Positions 17,733 through 26,217 of a stretch of 45,619 bases of DNA are shown piece by piece. Below the pieces are notes generated by a model, which saw nothing but the letters and a program-made list of their open reading frames with translations, ran no database searches and had not been told where the DNA came from. Numbering within the stretch: position 1 is the first letter of the stretch; each line of letters starts with the position of its first letter. Position numbers and translations under genes: made by a program. The stretch comes from Aeropyrum sp. (GTDB lineage Archaea > Thermoproteota > Thermoprotei_A > Sulfolobales > Acidilobaceae), in NCBI GenBank assembly GCA_015523465.1, contig WAKF01000030.1, positions 1 to 45,619 on the forward strand, given 5' to 3'.

Positions 17733-17981
17733 ATGGCGCTAAGTGACCTCTGGAAGGCTATAGAAGCGATTAGAGATGCATTCACCCTAACGGGCGTTGA
17801 CATCAGCTACTACTTAGTGTTGGGAGGGCTAGTGCTAATGCTGTTTACAGTGACATCGATAATCGGGCTCGTCGTCTACAAGTTCGTCAATAATGCGGTC
17901 AATGCAGATGCACTAGGGTTCGTGAAGTCAGTGGTCGTCGTGGCTCTAGCTATACTAGCGTTAGGCCTAATACTACCCTAG
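17733..17981 (+). CDS. Small two-helix membrane protein of unknown function
   Basis: An 82-residue protein with a short amphipathic start ([15 protein letters not shown]), a first membrane helix (about 27-52), a polar hinge ([10 protein letters not shown]) and a second helix (about 57-82) running to the C-terminus. There is no acidic residue within the second helix, so this is not the rotor (K/c) subunit of the nearby ATP synthase despite its size. ATG start with GGTGAGG four to five bases upstream gives good support for translation. The stop overlaps the converging atpD stop by four bases. Function unknown. Confidence 0.65.
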   Translation: MALSDLWKAIEAIRDAFTLTGVDISYYLVLGGLVLMLFTVTSIIGLVVYKFVNNAVNADALGFVKSVVVVALAILALGLILP

Positions 17982-18616
17982 CCTCCAGCCTTCTTTTCAA
18001 GCTTTCTTTTAATAAGCTTCAATCTAATGAATTCTTCTCTCTGCCTATCCTCGAGCACTAGCTTAATGTACTTAATAGCATCCCTATAACTCGGAAGTAT
18101 AACATAGTCTAAAGCGTTTATTAATCTTTGTGTCTCCCTAAGCTCTTCTAATAGCCTATTGATGGTCTCTTCATATTCAGCCAGCTTAAGAAGCTTGGGA
18201 AGGAGCCTTCTTATCCCCTCGAAGGACTCATAGAGCTTGGGGTCTACTCCCGGAGGTAATGTAATAGGGGGTATAGTCTCTTCTGCCACATTGAAGGTGG
18301 GGATCCTTACTGCGAAGAGAACCCTCATACCCACATTAATCCTCAGCGTTTCTGGCACTGATTCAGCATAGACCTTAACGCGCTCGAATCCCTCACTAGC
18401 AGCGCCTACATAATAGCTACTATATATCCTCTCAAGTTCCTCTAGAACTTCCTCCCTATACCTAGCGTACTCAGAGGCAATGCTCGTGAGGTAATGGAGT
18501 ATAACTTCCCTCTTCTCCTCAATAACTCTTCTAATTCTAGTCATCATGGTATACTCTCTCCTAAGCCTGATTAGGTTAAGCTTAGTAGGTAGCACCTTCC
18601 TAGGGTCAATAGCCAA
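17978..18616 (-). CDS. atpD: A-type ATP synthase subunit D (central stalk)
   Basis: Rotor-shaft subunit joining the A3B3 head to the membrane ring. The family opening [18 protein letters not shown] is present. The long helical hairpin continues to the C-terminal [43 protein letters not shown], the best-conserved part of the family. TTG start at 18616 after a G7 run. Unlike the usual A-B-D order it does not follow atpB directly: three signalling genes lie between, and a clear TATA-like element (minus strand GGTATATAGG, 18651-18660) precedes it, so atpD probably has its own promoter. Confidence 0.93.
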   Translation of the reverse strand: MAIDPRKVLPTKLNLIRLRREYTMMTRIRRVIEEKREVILHYLTSIASEYARYREEVLEELERIYSSYYVGAASEGFERVKVYAESVPETLRINVGMRVLFAVRIPTFNVAEETIPPITLPPGVDPKLYESFEGIRRLLPKLLKLAEYEETINRLLEELRETQRLINALDYVILPSYRDAIKYIKLVLEDRQREEFIRLKLIKRKLEKKAGG

Positions 18617-18652
18617 CGCTTAACCCCCCCAACAGAGGGTTTGATAAGAACC

Positions 18653-18658
18653 TATATA
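18653..18658 (-). promoter_or_regulatory. TATA box for atpD
   Basis: TATATA on the minus strand in the 76-base gap between the kinase stop and the atpD start. The usual archaeal spacing puts the transcript start near 18630. That leaves a leader of about 14 bases, which still contains the G-rich ribosome binding site. This supports independent transcription of atpD. Confidence 0.55.
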
Positions 18659-18692
18659 CCTGGATACTTGGATGATGGGAGGGAGAACTTGG

Positions 18693-20213
18693 TTAAAGTA
18701 GGCCTAGCTCCATCATAGCCTCTATCATATTCTTAGGCCTTAAAGCCCTTTCCAAGCTTAAGGCCTTAGAGAGAAAACCTGAAATGTCGATGGGACTCGT
18801 TGACGTAGCTTCTTCGATCTCCTTTAGAATGCATTTCTCATACTCGGAGACTACGTTAGCTATAAAAGTTGTGAAGGAGGGGTTAGAAGAGAGCATTTTA
18901 TTAATAGTTCTGGCAAGGTCCCTTGCATAATAGGACCTACTTAGCACGTCTATAACTCTTATTCTGCGTGTAATCAGGCTCATAAGAGCAGTATTAACTA
19001 TGGCGAGACACTCAGAATTCCTGCCTAAAAGGAGTCTTAGGGTGAAAGAAGCAAAATTAAACACGTCACTATCGAGCGAAACGTTAAGACCCTTATTGGC
19101 TAAGAGTAGCGGGTCAACGTATTCTATAGTGAACCTATCGACGGTTATACCTCTCATGGTAACATTGTAGCCTACAAAGTCGGAAATCTTGAATACTAAC
19201 TCACCACCCCTTCTTTTAAACAGTACGTTATTAGGTTTTACGTCAAAATGGCCTATGCCCATAGCATGTGCTACAGCTAAAGCGCCTCCGACGCTCTGTA
19301 TAATAATTACAAGGTTCCTCTTCAAATCACCTTCTTTGAGCTTAGTGATATCCCCTTCCATTAACTCGAGGGACGCTAGGGGCGGCGCTTTAATATAGTC
19401 CTCTAAACCGTCGTACCAGCCTTTCGGCGCTATTACAGCGTATACCTTTACTATGTTGCTGCGATACTTGAGTATAGAATCAGCATCAACGTCCCTGTAG
19501 TCCTGGGCGTTAAGCATCCTTATAAGCGTGCCCCTGTCTACGCTAGCTAGCCTTGCTTGCGCTGCATGTTCACCAATGAACTTGCTCACTTCTCTCTCAC
19601 TAGGCACTCCTCCTTCCTCACCTTTTAATACTTTAAGGGCTACTCTTACGCCCAGAGGGTCTAGGGCCTCTAGAATATAGCTAAAAGCTCCTTCCTTCCC
19701 CTCAGAGAGTATCGATGTCACCTTATACATGCCATAGAGTATAGACCCTACCCAAGCGTGGGGAGGCTTCTTCCTTTCTTCCTCTACGGCCGCGATAACT
19801 TCCGTCTTCAGTTCTTGATTATCAATACTCTCGATCGCAACTGAATACAGTATGGCATCGCAGTCTCCTTTAACTCTAGACAGGGACCTTAAAGCTTCCG
19901 ACCCTTGAATAGACTTCCCGCCTTCTACAAAATGCGCTGCTACTAAGACGTCTTTATATATGAGTAGCTCTGCGCTAAATTTTTCTCTGGAACCCTCAAG
20001 CACAACGAAGATCACTTTATTACTGCTCACACTCTCAGGAATAGCTTCTACAATATTATCTAGATTACACTCGCTAAAGCGTCTTCTAGCCTCTAACGAC
20101 GCAGAAAGGACTATGGACGCTTTCACGATAGGATCAGCAAATATAGAGCTAATTTTATCTATTTTCTTAGAAATCCTCACCCTCTTAGTGCCAGCCCCTC
20201 CCTCCCTCATCAT
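18693..20213 (-). CDS. Ser/Thr protein kinase (Hanks type) with an extra N-terminal domain
   Basis: A 506-residue soluble kinase. Residues 1-150 form an uncharacterised alpha/beta region. The kinase domain starts near 160, with a glycine-loop-like LSEGKEGAFSYILEA, VALK (Lys194), the catalytic loop HFDVKPNNVLF (Asp324, Lys326, Asn329), the metal motif ISDFVG (Asp345; Val in place of the DFG glycine), an APE-like EYVDP and SDVFNFASFTLRLLLG. All main catalytic residues are present, so activity is likely. ATG start at 20213 with GGAGGAT upstream. It is third in the VWA-FHA-kinase set; phosphorylated VWA protein recognised by the FHA protein, as for ArnA/ArnB in Sulfolobus, is the expected logic (inference). 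Confidence 0.87.
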   Translation of the reverse strand: MMREGGAGTKRVRISKKIDKISSIFADPIVKASIVLSASLEARRRFSECNLDNIVEAIPESVSSNKVIFVVLEGSREKFSAELLIYKDVLVAAHFVEGGKSIQGSEALRSLSRVKGDCDAILYSVAIESIDNQELKTEVIAAVEEERKKPPHAWVGSILYGMYKVTSILSEGKEGAFSYILEALDPLGVRVALKVLKGEEGGVPSEREVSKFIGEHAAQARLASVDRGTLIRMLNAQDYRDVDADSILKYRSNIVKVYAVIAPKGWYDGLEDYIKAPPLASLELMEGDITKLKEGDLKRNLVIIIQSVGGALAVAHAMGIGHFDVKPNNVLFKRRGGELVFKISDFVGYNVTMRGITVDRFTIEYVDPLLLANKGLNVSLDSDVFNFASFTLRLLLGRNSECLAIVNTALMSLITRRIRVIDVLSRSYYARDLARTINKMLSSNPSFTTFIANVVSEYEKCILKEIEEATSTSPIDISGFLSKALSLERALRPKNMIEAMMELGLL

Positions 20214-20263
20214 CTATATTATCCTCCGCAGTATAGAGGGTTCCCCATAGTGGTGCTAAGCCC

Positions 20264-20584
20264 CTACTCTCCCTCTCCCTCCACATTAACCTTAATTATG
20301 GTTGATCCAACTATAATCTCATCTCCATTACCGAGTTTAACAGGCCCTTTACCCTTTATGTCGGTTCCATTAACTATGGTTCCATTAGAGCTATCCAAGT
20401 CCTCTATATACCATGAACCGTCTCTGTAAAAGATCCTTGCATGCCTTCTAGAAACGTATTTATCCGTTACTGGTATGTGAACCCTGATATCACGTCCTAG
20501 TATGTATGTGCCCGGGTCTAAGACGACTCTAGTCCACGGTATTTCAAATAGGCTTCGTACAACCTCTAATACTAGTCTTGACAC
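20264..20584 (-). CDS. FHA-domain phosphothreonine-binding protein (ArnA-like, without zinc finger)
   Basis: About 106 residues, essentially one forkhead-associated domain that binds phosphothreonine peptides. Landmarks are YILGRD (Gly-Arg), VSRRHARIFYRDG, EDLDSSNGTIVNG and LGNGDEIIVG, so the phosphate-contacting Arg, Ser-Arg-Arg-His and Ser-Asn-Gly residues are intact. No zinc-finger extension is present, unlike Sulfolobus ArnA. GTG at 20593 is possible, but GTG at 20584 has GGGGTGA five bases upstream and is preferred. It begins within about 15 bases of the VWA stop, so the two are translated from one transcript. Confidence 0.88.
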   Translation of the reverse strand: MSRLVLEVVRSLFEIPWTRVVLDPGTYILGRDIRVHIPVTDKYVSRRHARIFYRDGSWYIEDLDSSNGTIVNGTDIKGKGPVKLGNGDEIIVGSTIIKVNVEGEGE

Positions 20585-20598
20585 CAAAGTCACCCCAG

Positions 20599-21813
20599 CT
20601 ACTCTTCCCTCTCTCTAAGGGCTTCCGAGGCTAGAGAGAAAAGCCTCTTACTCGCCTCGCCTAGCATGCCCTTCTCGAGCAGGCTAGCTATATCAACGGT
20701 CCTTTCGTGTAGAGATGTGTCTCCTAGGGTGAGTGTAGTTTCGGCTGCGCTAGCTATAAGCTGCAGGGCCTTTCTGTAATCTCTCTTCTCTAGGGCTCTC
20801 TTAATATCCTCAAACGACTTAAACAGTTTAACCTTGTACATCACGAAGTCGTTAATGCTTGTAGGCTCGCCTACAGGTAATGATATAACTAAGGGGCCTC
20901 TCCACGAGGTTCTCTGAGTTAACGGGTCCGTATATGAAACCCTAACTTCAAGGTCTAACGCCGATATAGTATCCTCTACGAAGACTTCGCCTGGAAGCTC
21001 TACAACCTCGCTAGCGGCAACAGAGCCAACGTTAACTATAATCTTGTCATCATCTTCCTCATAATCCCATCCATACACTCTAACCCTAGTCCCCAGAGAG
21101 GACTTAATTATGACTTGTACGTTTGCTGCAACGATCTTAGAAGCCCTTAGAATCTCCCTTGTAACGGGCTTATCCATTTCAGCTACGTCTGAAACGTGCT
21201 CTAGCACGCCTCCTTTTACCTTAGCTATCTCTGCCAATAGTTTCTCATTGTAATCGCTACCCACTCCGATAGCAGTAACTGTTATAGGGGCTCCTCCCAC
21301 ATACTTTTTCAATAAATCCTTAAGTTTCTGAGGGTCTTTTTCGCCGTAGTTAGGCTCTCCATCAGTTATTAAGACTATAACTCCTACGCCACCATAACTG
21401 GATATCATGTTCTTAGCTACCACTATGGCATCTATTAGGGCCGCTTCAATGTTAGTGCCGGGGCACGTCCTTATTCTAGCTATGCTTCTAATAGCGTTTC
21501 TTTTGGTTTCTTCGCCTTCAAGCTTAGCCGGACCAAATACTATCTCGCTAGTCCTACAAAACCTTATTATCGCAATACCGTCTCCTATATCTAAAAGGTC
21601 CAAGGATTTTATGGCGGCGTGTTTAGCGAAGAATAGCCTCTCACCATCCATAGACTTGCTAGCATCTATAACGTAGACTACATTGGCTCGGCCTCGTGAA
21701 GATGAAGAGCCTGTTACTCTTAAAAGGAACTCGACTTTATCGCTATCAACAGCGTTTTTTGAGGTTACTAAGGACACACTCAAAGGATCCCTTTCAATAG
21801 CCTTAAATGACAT
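20599..21813 (-). CDS. VWA-domain protein (ArnB-like: VWA, beta-sandwich and helical tail)
   Basis: A 404-residue cytoplasmic protein. The von Willebrand A domain has a complete metal site: DASKS (Asp50, Ser52, Ser54), Thr120 in PGTNIEA and Asp151 in ITDGEP. A beta-rich part follows (about 230-320), then a helical end (about 325-404) with DFVMYKVKLFKSFEDIKRALEKRDY. This three-part layout matches crenarchaeal ArnB-type proteins, which are kinase targets and FHA partners in archaellum control. Here no archaellum gene is near, and the gene follows atpB after 107 AT-rich bases. ATG start with GGGTGG upstream. The helical tail contains several Thr/Ser that could be phosphorylated. Confidence 0.87.
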   Translation of the reverse strand: MSFKAIERDPLSVSLVTSKNAVDSDKVEFLLRVTGSSSSRGRANVVYVIDASKSMDGERLFFAKHAAIKSLDLLDIGDGIAIIRFCRTSEIVFGPAKLEGEETKRNAIRSIARIRTCPGTNIEAALIDAIVVAKNMISSYGGVGVIVLITDGEPNYGEKDPQKLKDLLKKYVGGAPITVTAIGVGSDYNEKLLAEIAKVKGGVLEHVSDVAEMDKPVTREILRASKIVAANVQVIIKSSLGTRVRVYGWDYEEDDDKIIVNVGSVAASEVVELPGEVFVEDTISALDLEVRVSYTDPLTQRTSWRGPLVISLPVGEPTSINDFVMYKVKLFKSFEDIKRALEKRDYRKALQLIASAAETTLTLGDTSLHERTVDIASLLEKGMLGEASKRLFSLASEALREREE

Positions 21814-21862
21814 AGCGCTTCCACCCTAACCCTCCACAGTTTAAGACGTATAGGTGGATTTC

Positions 21863-21901
21863 AAAAATTTTAGGTAAAAAGCTTAACGTAGCGGAAGAAA
21901 A
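21863..21901 (-). terminator. Oligo-T tract downstream of atpB (possible terminator)
   Basis: Just after the atpB stop, the minus strand carries three T runs (about T4 at 21901-21898, T5 at 21880-21876, T5 at 21867-21863), the kind of signal used for archaeal transcription termination. Beyond it an AT-rich element at about 21841-21847 could start the VWA-FHA-kinase transcript. Confidence 0.45.
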
Positions 21902-21920
21902 CCGTATTACCAATACAATT

Positions 21921-23324
21921 TTAGGCGGAGTGTTTATACTTGGGATGATATTTCCTTATAGTCTCCTCCTTAATGTTAGTCAATTCCTCCTCAGGGAGTA
22001 CGGAAAGCACCTCCCATGCAAGGTCTAGAGTCTCCTCTATACTCCTATTTTCCCTCTCACCCTGGCTCAAGAACCTTCTCTCGAAGAGATCGGCAAACCT
22101 CAGATACCTCCTATCTACTTCGCTCAAGCTCTCTTCCCCTACTATAGCCGCTAGGCTCCTTAGCTCAACTCCCCTACTATAGCTGGCATAGAGCTGATTA
22201 CTCACCTCTGCATGATCTTCTCTAGTCTTACCCGGCCCTATACCCTCTTTCATTAGCCTTGAAAGGCTCATGAGAACATTTATCGGCGGGTAGATCCCTC
22301 TGTTGTGGAGTTCTCTGCTCAAGACTATCTGCCCCTCTGTTATATAGCCTGTTAGGTCTGGTATAGGGTGGGTTATGTCGTCGTTAGGCATTGTTAGTAT
22401 GGGCATCTGCGTTATACTACCCTTCTTGCCTTTAACCCTGCCAGCCCTTTCGTAAATGCTAGCTAGGTCGCTATAGAGGTATCCTGGGTATCCCTGCCTT
22501 CCGGGCACCTCTTCTCTCGCACTACTAATCTCTCTTAAAGCCTCGGCGTAGTTAGTCATATCTGTAAGTATAACAAGGACGTGCATGTCCCTCTCGTAAG
22601 CTAGATATTCTGCAAGGGTCAAGGCTGCTCTAGGAGTTATAAGCCTGATCATTGCGGGCTCGTCAGCCAAGTTAACGAACATCGCAACCCTACCTAGAGC
22701 CCCGGTCTCCTCAAAGAACTTCCTGAAGAACAGGAAGTCGTCATACTTTATGCCTATTGCAGCGAAGACTACTGCAAACTCCTCTTCCTCGCCTCTAACT
22801 GTAGCCTGCCTTGCAATCTGGGCTGCAAGCCTATTATGAGGTAAGCCGCTACCACTAAAGATTGGGAGCTTTTGACCCCTCACCAGCGTGTTCATCCCGT
22901 CAATAGCGCTTACACCGGTTTGAATGAAATCTTCGGGATAAGCTCTCTCAGCCGGATTCAAGGGGGCCCCATTGACGTCACGCCTCTCTTCAGCTATAAT
23001 AGGGGGCCCACCGTCTATAGGCTCGCCCAGCCCGTTAAAGATCCTACCCAACATGTCCTCGCTTACAGGTATCTCTAGAGGCTTGCCTAGAAACCTTATA
23101 GTAGTGCCCATAGGGCTAATGCCCGTCGTGCCCTCGAAGACTTGTACTATGGCATAGCCCATACCAACTTCTAAAACCCTACCTCTCCTCTTCTCCCCGC
23201 TTGGCAGCTCTACCTCAACTATCTCGTCATAAGCGACTCTAGAAACTCCCTCAACAACGACTAGAGGCCCCTTAATCTCTCCTACCCTGGTATACTCTCT
23301 TACCCCCAAAGACACGACATTCAC
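21921..23324 (-). CDS. atpB: A-type ATP synthase subunit B (regulatory, non-catalytic)
   Basis: A 467-residue head subunit alternating with subunit A. It contains [16 protein letters not shown] near the N-terminus, [33 protein letters not shown] (degenerate P-loop typical of B subunits), [20 protein letters not shown] and the C-terminal [23 protein letters not shown]. No P-loop lysine is present, as expected. The ATG/TTG-region start at 23324 is followed by [17 protein letters not shown], the family start. It begins three bases after atpA ends; downstream the expected atpD is displaced by the VWA-FHA-kinase genes. Confidence 0.96.
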   Translation of the reverse strand: MNVVSLGVREYTRVGEIKGPLVVVEGVSRVAYDEIVEVELPSGEKRRGRVLEVGMGYAIVQVFEGTTGISPMGTTIRFLGKPLEIPVSEDMLGRIFNGLGEPIDGGPPIIAEERRDVNGAPLNPAERAYPEDFIQTGVSAIDGMNTLVRGQKLPIFSGSGLPHNRLAAQIARQATVRGEEEEFAVVFAAIGIKYDDFLFFRKFFEETGALGRVAMFVNLADEPAMIRLITPRAALTLAEYLAYERDMHVLVILTDMTNYAEALREISSAREEVPGRQGYPGYLYSDLASIYERAGRVKGKKGSITQMPILTMPNDDITHPIPDLTGYITEGQIVLSRELHNRGIYPPINVLMSLSRLMKEGIGPGKTREDHAEVSNQLYASYSRGVELRSLAAIVGEESLSEVDRRYLRFADLFERRFLSQGERENRSIEETLDLAWEVLSVLPEEELTNIKEETIRKYHPKYKHSA

Positions 23325-23327
23325 CCC

Positions 23328-25136
23328 CTACCCTGCCTCTAGACCCTCTAGGGCTTTGAGCGCCTTCTTCCTAATAGCCTCTATCTCCTCCAGCTTATCG
23401 TTTGGAACTGTGAACTTAGCCTTAACGATGTCTATGTATAGCCTGCCTAAAGCCTCTCTAACTTCCTTTACAGTCTTGCCCTTCTCAACTAATTCCTCAG
23501 CCTTTCTATGTATATCTATTATCGTTTTGAGTAGAGAGAACTGTTTCTGAGGTGTGCTGAAGGCGTCTATAGGATCGAACGCATTTTGCTTCAGGAACCC
23601 GTCTTTTAACATTCTCGCAGTCTCTAGGACTAGCTTATCCTTCTCACTTAGCCCTTCAGTACCCACTAGCCTAACTATTTCCTGGAGTTCGCTCTCCCTC
23701 AATAGTATATTCATGGCCTCATCTCTATACTCTCTCCAACTCCTATCTACGTTTTCATGCCACCAAGGAGTCACTAAGTCCACGTACGCACTGTAACTCA
23801 AGATCCAGTTAATTGCAGGGTAGTGACGGCTATATGCTAGCTTAGTGTCGAGAGCCCAGAAGACTCTTATGAAGCGTGTAGTGTGGCTAGTCACAGGCTC
23901 GCTGAAATCGCCTCCAGGGGGGCTAACAGCACCTACTATCGTGACACTACCAGTTCTAGAAGGCCTACCCAGTGTTTCAACCCTTCCAGCTCTCTCATAG
24001 AACTCTGCTAGCCTGCTAGCTAGGTAGCTTGGATAACCCTCTTCAGCAGGCATCTCTTCAAGCCTTCCAGCTATCTCTCTAAGGGCCTCAGCCCACCTGC
24101 TAGTACTGTCAGCTACCAGAAGGACGTCATAGCCCATGTCCCTATAGTACTCAGCGAGGGTGACTCCAACGTATATGCTAGCCTCCCTAGCAGCCACTGG
24201 CATGTTACTAGTATTGGCTATAAGTATAGTCCTATCCATCAAGGGCTTGCCAGTCCACGGATCCTTACTCTTAGGGAACCTCTCCAGCACCTCTGTCATC
24301 TCGTTACCTCTCTCGCCACAGCCTATATAGATGACGACCCTAGCCTCACTCCATTGAGCCAGGCTGTGGAGGGTTACTGTCTTTCCAGTCCCAAAGCCTC
24401 CGGGTATGGCGCCTGTGCCTCCTTTAGCCATAGGGAAGAAGGTGTCTATTATCCTCATGCCTGTTATGAGTGGTAGTACGGGATCTAGCTTTATCTTGTA
24501 AGGTCTTGGTACCCTGACGGGCCACTTATGGTACATCTTAACCTCATACTCAGTTCCATCCCTCTCTACAATGGCTATCGTGTCTTCAACGGTATAGTCG
24601 CCTTCGGGGGCTAGCCACTTGAGAACTCCTCTAACTCCCGGAGGCACCATTATCTTATGCTCGATAAGGCTCGTTTCTTGAACTATACCCAGAACGTCGC
24701 CGTCCTCAACCTTATCTCCAACCTTTAACTCGCTCTTTGCAGGGACAAAATGGAACTTTGTGTCTCTGGGGAGCGATGTTACTCTAACTCCTCTCTCTAC
24801 GAACATTCTCCTCTTAGGGTTAACTTTAGCTATGCTCTCTGCAATGAGGGGTAGGGGCCTTTGGACTCCATCGTATATATTACCTATGAGGCCAGGGCCG
24901 AGTTCAACGCTCAGAGGGCCCCCGGTACCTTCAACAGGCTCTCCAGGTCTAAGACCGCTGGTCGACTCATATACTTGTATATACGCTTTGTCCCCGACGA
25001 TCCTCGTTATCTCTCCTATGAGTTTAGACTCGCCCACTAATACCATTTCATACATTTGAGCGCCACTCATTCCCTCAGCTACAACGAGAGGGCCTGACAC
25101 CCTAATTATGCGACCTTTCACAGCCACCTTAACCAC
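23328..25136 (-). CDS. atpA: A-type ATP synthase subunit A (catalytic)
   Basis: A 602-residue catalytic subunit. The N-terminal barrel has [15 protein letters not shown]. The A-specific non-homologous insert carries [17 protein letters not shown]. The P-loop is GGFGTGKTV, near residue 245, followed by [16 protein letters not shown] and [15 protein letters not shown], then the C-terminal helical domain [18 protein letters not shown]. No intein interrupts the P-loop region. It lies five bases downstream of atpE and three bases upstream of atpB, so F-E-A-B form one operon. Confidence 0.97.
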   Translation of the reverse strand: MVKVAVKGRIIRVSGPLVVAEGMSGAQMYEMVLVGESKLIGEITRIVGDKAYIQVYESTSGLRPGEPVEGTGGPLSVELGPGLIGNIYDGVQRPLPLIAESIAKVNPKRRMFVERGVRVTSLPRDTKFHFVPAKSELKVGDKVEDGDVLGIVQETSLIEHKIMVPPGVRGVLKWLAPEGDYTVEDTIAIVERDGTEYEVKMYHKWPVRVPRPYKIKLDPVLPLITGMRIIDTFFPMAKGGTGAIPGGFGTGKTVTLHSLAQWSEARVVIYIGCGERGNEMTEVLERFPKSKDPWTGKPLMDRTILIANTSNMPVAAREASIYVGVTLAEYYRDMGYDVLLVADSTSRWAEALREIAGRLEEMPAEEGYPSYLASRLAEFYERAGRVETLGRPSRTGSVTIVGAVSPPGGDFSEPVTSHTTRFIRVFWALDTKLAYSRHYPAINWILSYSAYVDLVTPWWHENVDRSWREYRDEAMNILLRESELQEIVRLVGTEGLSEKDKLVLETARMLKDGFLKQNAFDPIDAFSTPQKQFSLLKTIIDIHRKAEELVEKGKTVKEVREALGRLYIDIVKAKFTVPNDKLEEIEAIRKKALKALEGLEAG

Positions 25137-25141
25137 CCCCT

Positions 25142-25759
25142 TTACTCGCCAAAAAGCGCTCTAAGTGCTACCCTTCTAAGCCTCGCGTCCTCAGTCCTTA
25201 AAATGTTGTCTAGAGTATAGTCAAGCCTGAATCCCTCTTCCTTGACTTCGGCTATAAAGCCTCCTATAAGACTCTTAAACGGCTTAACCTCAATAATACT
25301 AGAGACTCCTAATTCTCGTGCGATTGATAATATAAGGTTTACATCGTCCTCCGAAGCCTCTATAACTATCTTTTTTCCACCAGTTTCCTCGACGACCTCC
25401 TTTAGAGCTTTCTTGAGATAATTAATATAGCTCTCCGAACTGCCCTTTTTCAACTTAAACTCTTCTATAGCCCTCCTAATGGCTTCCTCAGCATATCTAT
25501 TCTTCTCCGACGCTACCCTAGTCCTAACCTCAAGCTCGACCTTAGCTCGTATACCCTCGATCCTCTCTCTTACGCTTTCAGCTCTGCTTTTTATCTTTGA
25601 CTGGGCTTCCTTTGTGGCGTTGCTAGCTGCTTCTTCCACGAGTTTTTCAGCAGCTCTCATGGCATCATTGAGAAGACTCATTGCTTCTCTCCTATAAGGG
25701 TCTAGAGCTTTTAGAGCAAGCTCTTCAGGGTTGCCGCGTACACCTCGTCTAGCGCTCAT
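25142..25759 (-). CDS. atpE: A-type ATP synthase subunit E (peripheral stalk)
   Basis: A 205-residue peripheral-stalk subunit. The N-terminal two thirds form a charged helix ([20 protein letters not shown], then [26 protein letters not shown]) that pairs with subunit H in this enzyme. The C-terminal third is an alpha/beta head with [19 protein letters not shown] and [22 protein letters not shown], both family-typical. It is short by 10-20 residues at the N-terminus compared with some relatives, but complete. Gene order F-E-A-B is normal. Confidence 0.92.
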   Translation of the reverse strand: MSARRGVRGNPEELALKALDPYRREAMSLLNDAMRAAEKLVEEAASNATKEAQSKIKSRAESVRERIEGIRAKVELEVRTRVASEKNRYAEEAIRRAIEEFKLKKGSSESYINYLKKALKEVVEETGGKKIVIEASEDDVNLILSIARELGVSSIIEVKPFKSLIGGFIAEVKEEGFRLDYTLDNILRTEDARLRRVALRALFGE

Positions 25760-25770
25760 GCCAGTTGCAC

Positions 25771-26085
25771 CTAGCCCAGGCCTAATGCTCTCGCTATAAG
25801 CTTATTAATGTCTATGGGCTCTGCAGGGGACCACCTGGAAGGTAATATAAGAAGCGTTATTCCGAGCCTTCTAGCCTCTCTTTTAATCCTGTCTTCATCC
25901 TCTACTATATGTTTAAGAACTATAGCCAAGGCTATCCCATCCTCTGCAGCTTTTCTAAGCGTCTTTATAATTTCCTCGTCATTATCAACAACCTTCGTGA
26001 TAGCACCCATGCTCCTAAAAAGTGGTACTGTGTCCTCGTCACCCATAACAATTAGCTTCGTGAGCCCTCTGCTAGAAGCCTCCAA
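25771..26085 (-). CDS. atpF: A-type ATP synthase subunit F
   Basis: A 104-residue Rossmann-like central-stalk subunit. LIVMGDEDTVPLFRSMGAI matches the family N-terminal strand and loop (G-D-x-D-x-x-x-x-F-x-x-x-G), and AIVLKHIVEDEDRIKREARRLGITLLILPSRW carries the second half. The assigned TTG start at 26085 follows AGGGCGGG. The gene opens the minus-strand ATP synthase operon and diverges from atpI across about 130 bases. Confidence 0.88.
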   Translation of the reverse strand: MEASSRGLTKLIVMGDEDTVPLFRSMGAITKVVDNDEEIIKTLRKAAEDGIALAIVLKHIVEDEDRIKREARRLGITLLILPSRWSPAEPIDINKLIARALGLG

Positions 26086-26217
26086 GGTCCCGCCCTGGAG
26101 GTCTTGGAGTCCGTGAAGGGTGATAACTAAACTTGGAGATTACAGCGATGCCTTGGAGATGGGAGGAGCGGTTAATAACTGTGCTAAGACACAGCCTTTA
26201 GACTCGGGTTCGGTGAA
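26086..26217. promoter_or_regulatory. Divergent promoter region between atpF and atpI
   Basis: This 132-base gap separates the two oppositely transcribed halves of the ATP synthase locus. The minus strand has TTTAGTTAT at about 26124-26132, well placed to drive atpF. TTAATAA at 26172-26178 reads TTATTAA on the other strand and could serve atpI, with a start near 26200. Shared sequence could co-regulate stalk/head and membrane subunits. Assignments rest on composition and spacing only. Confidence 0.4.
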
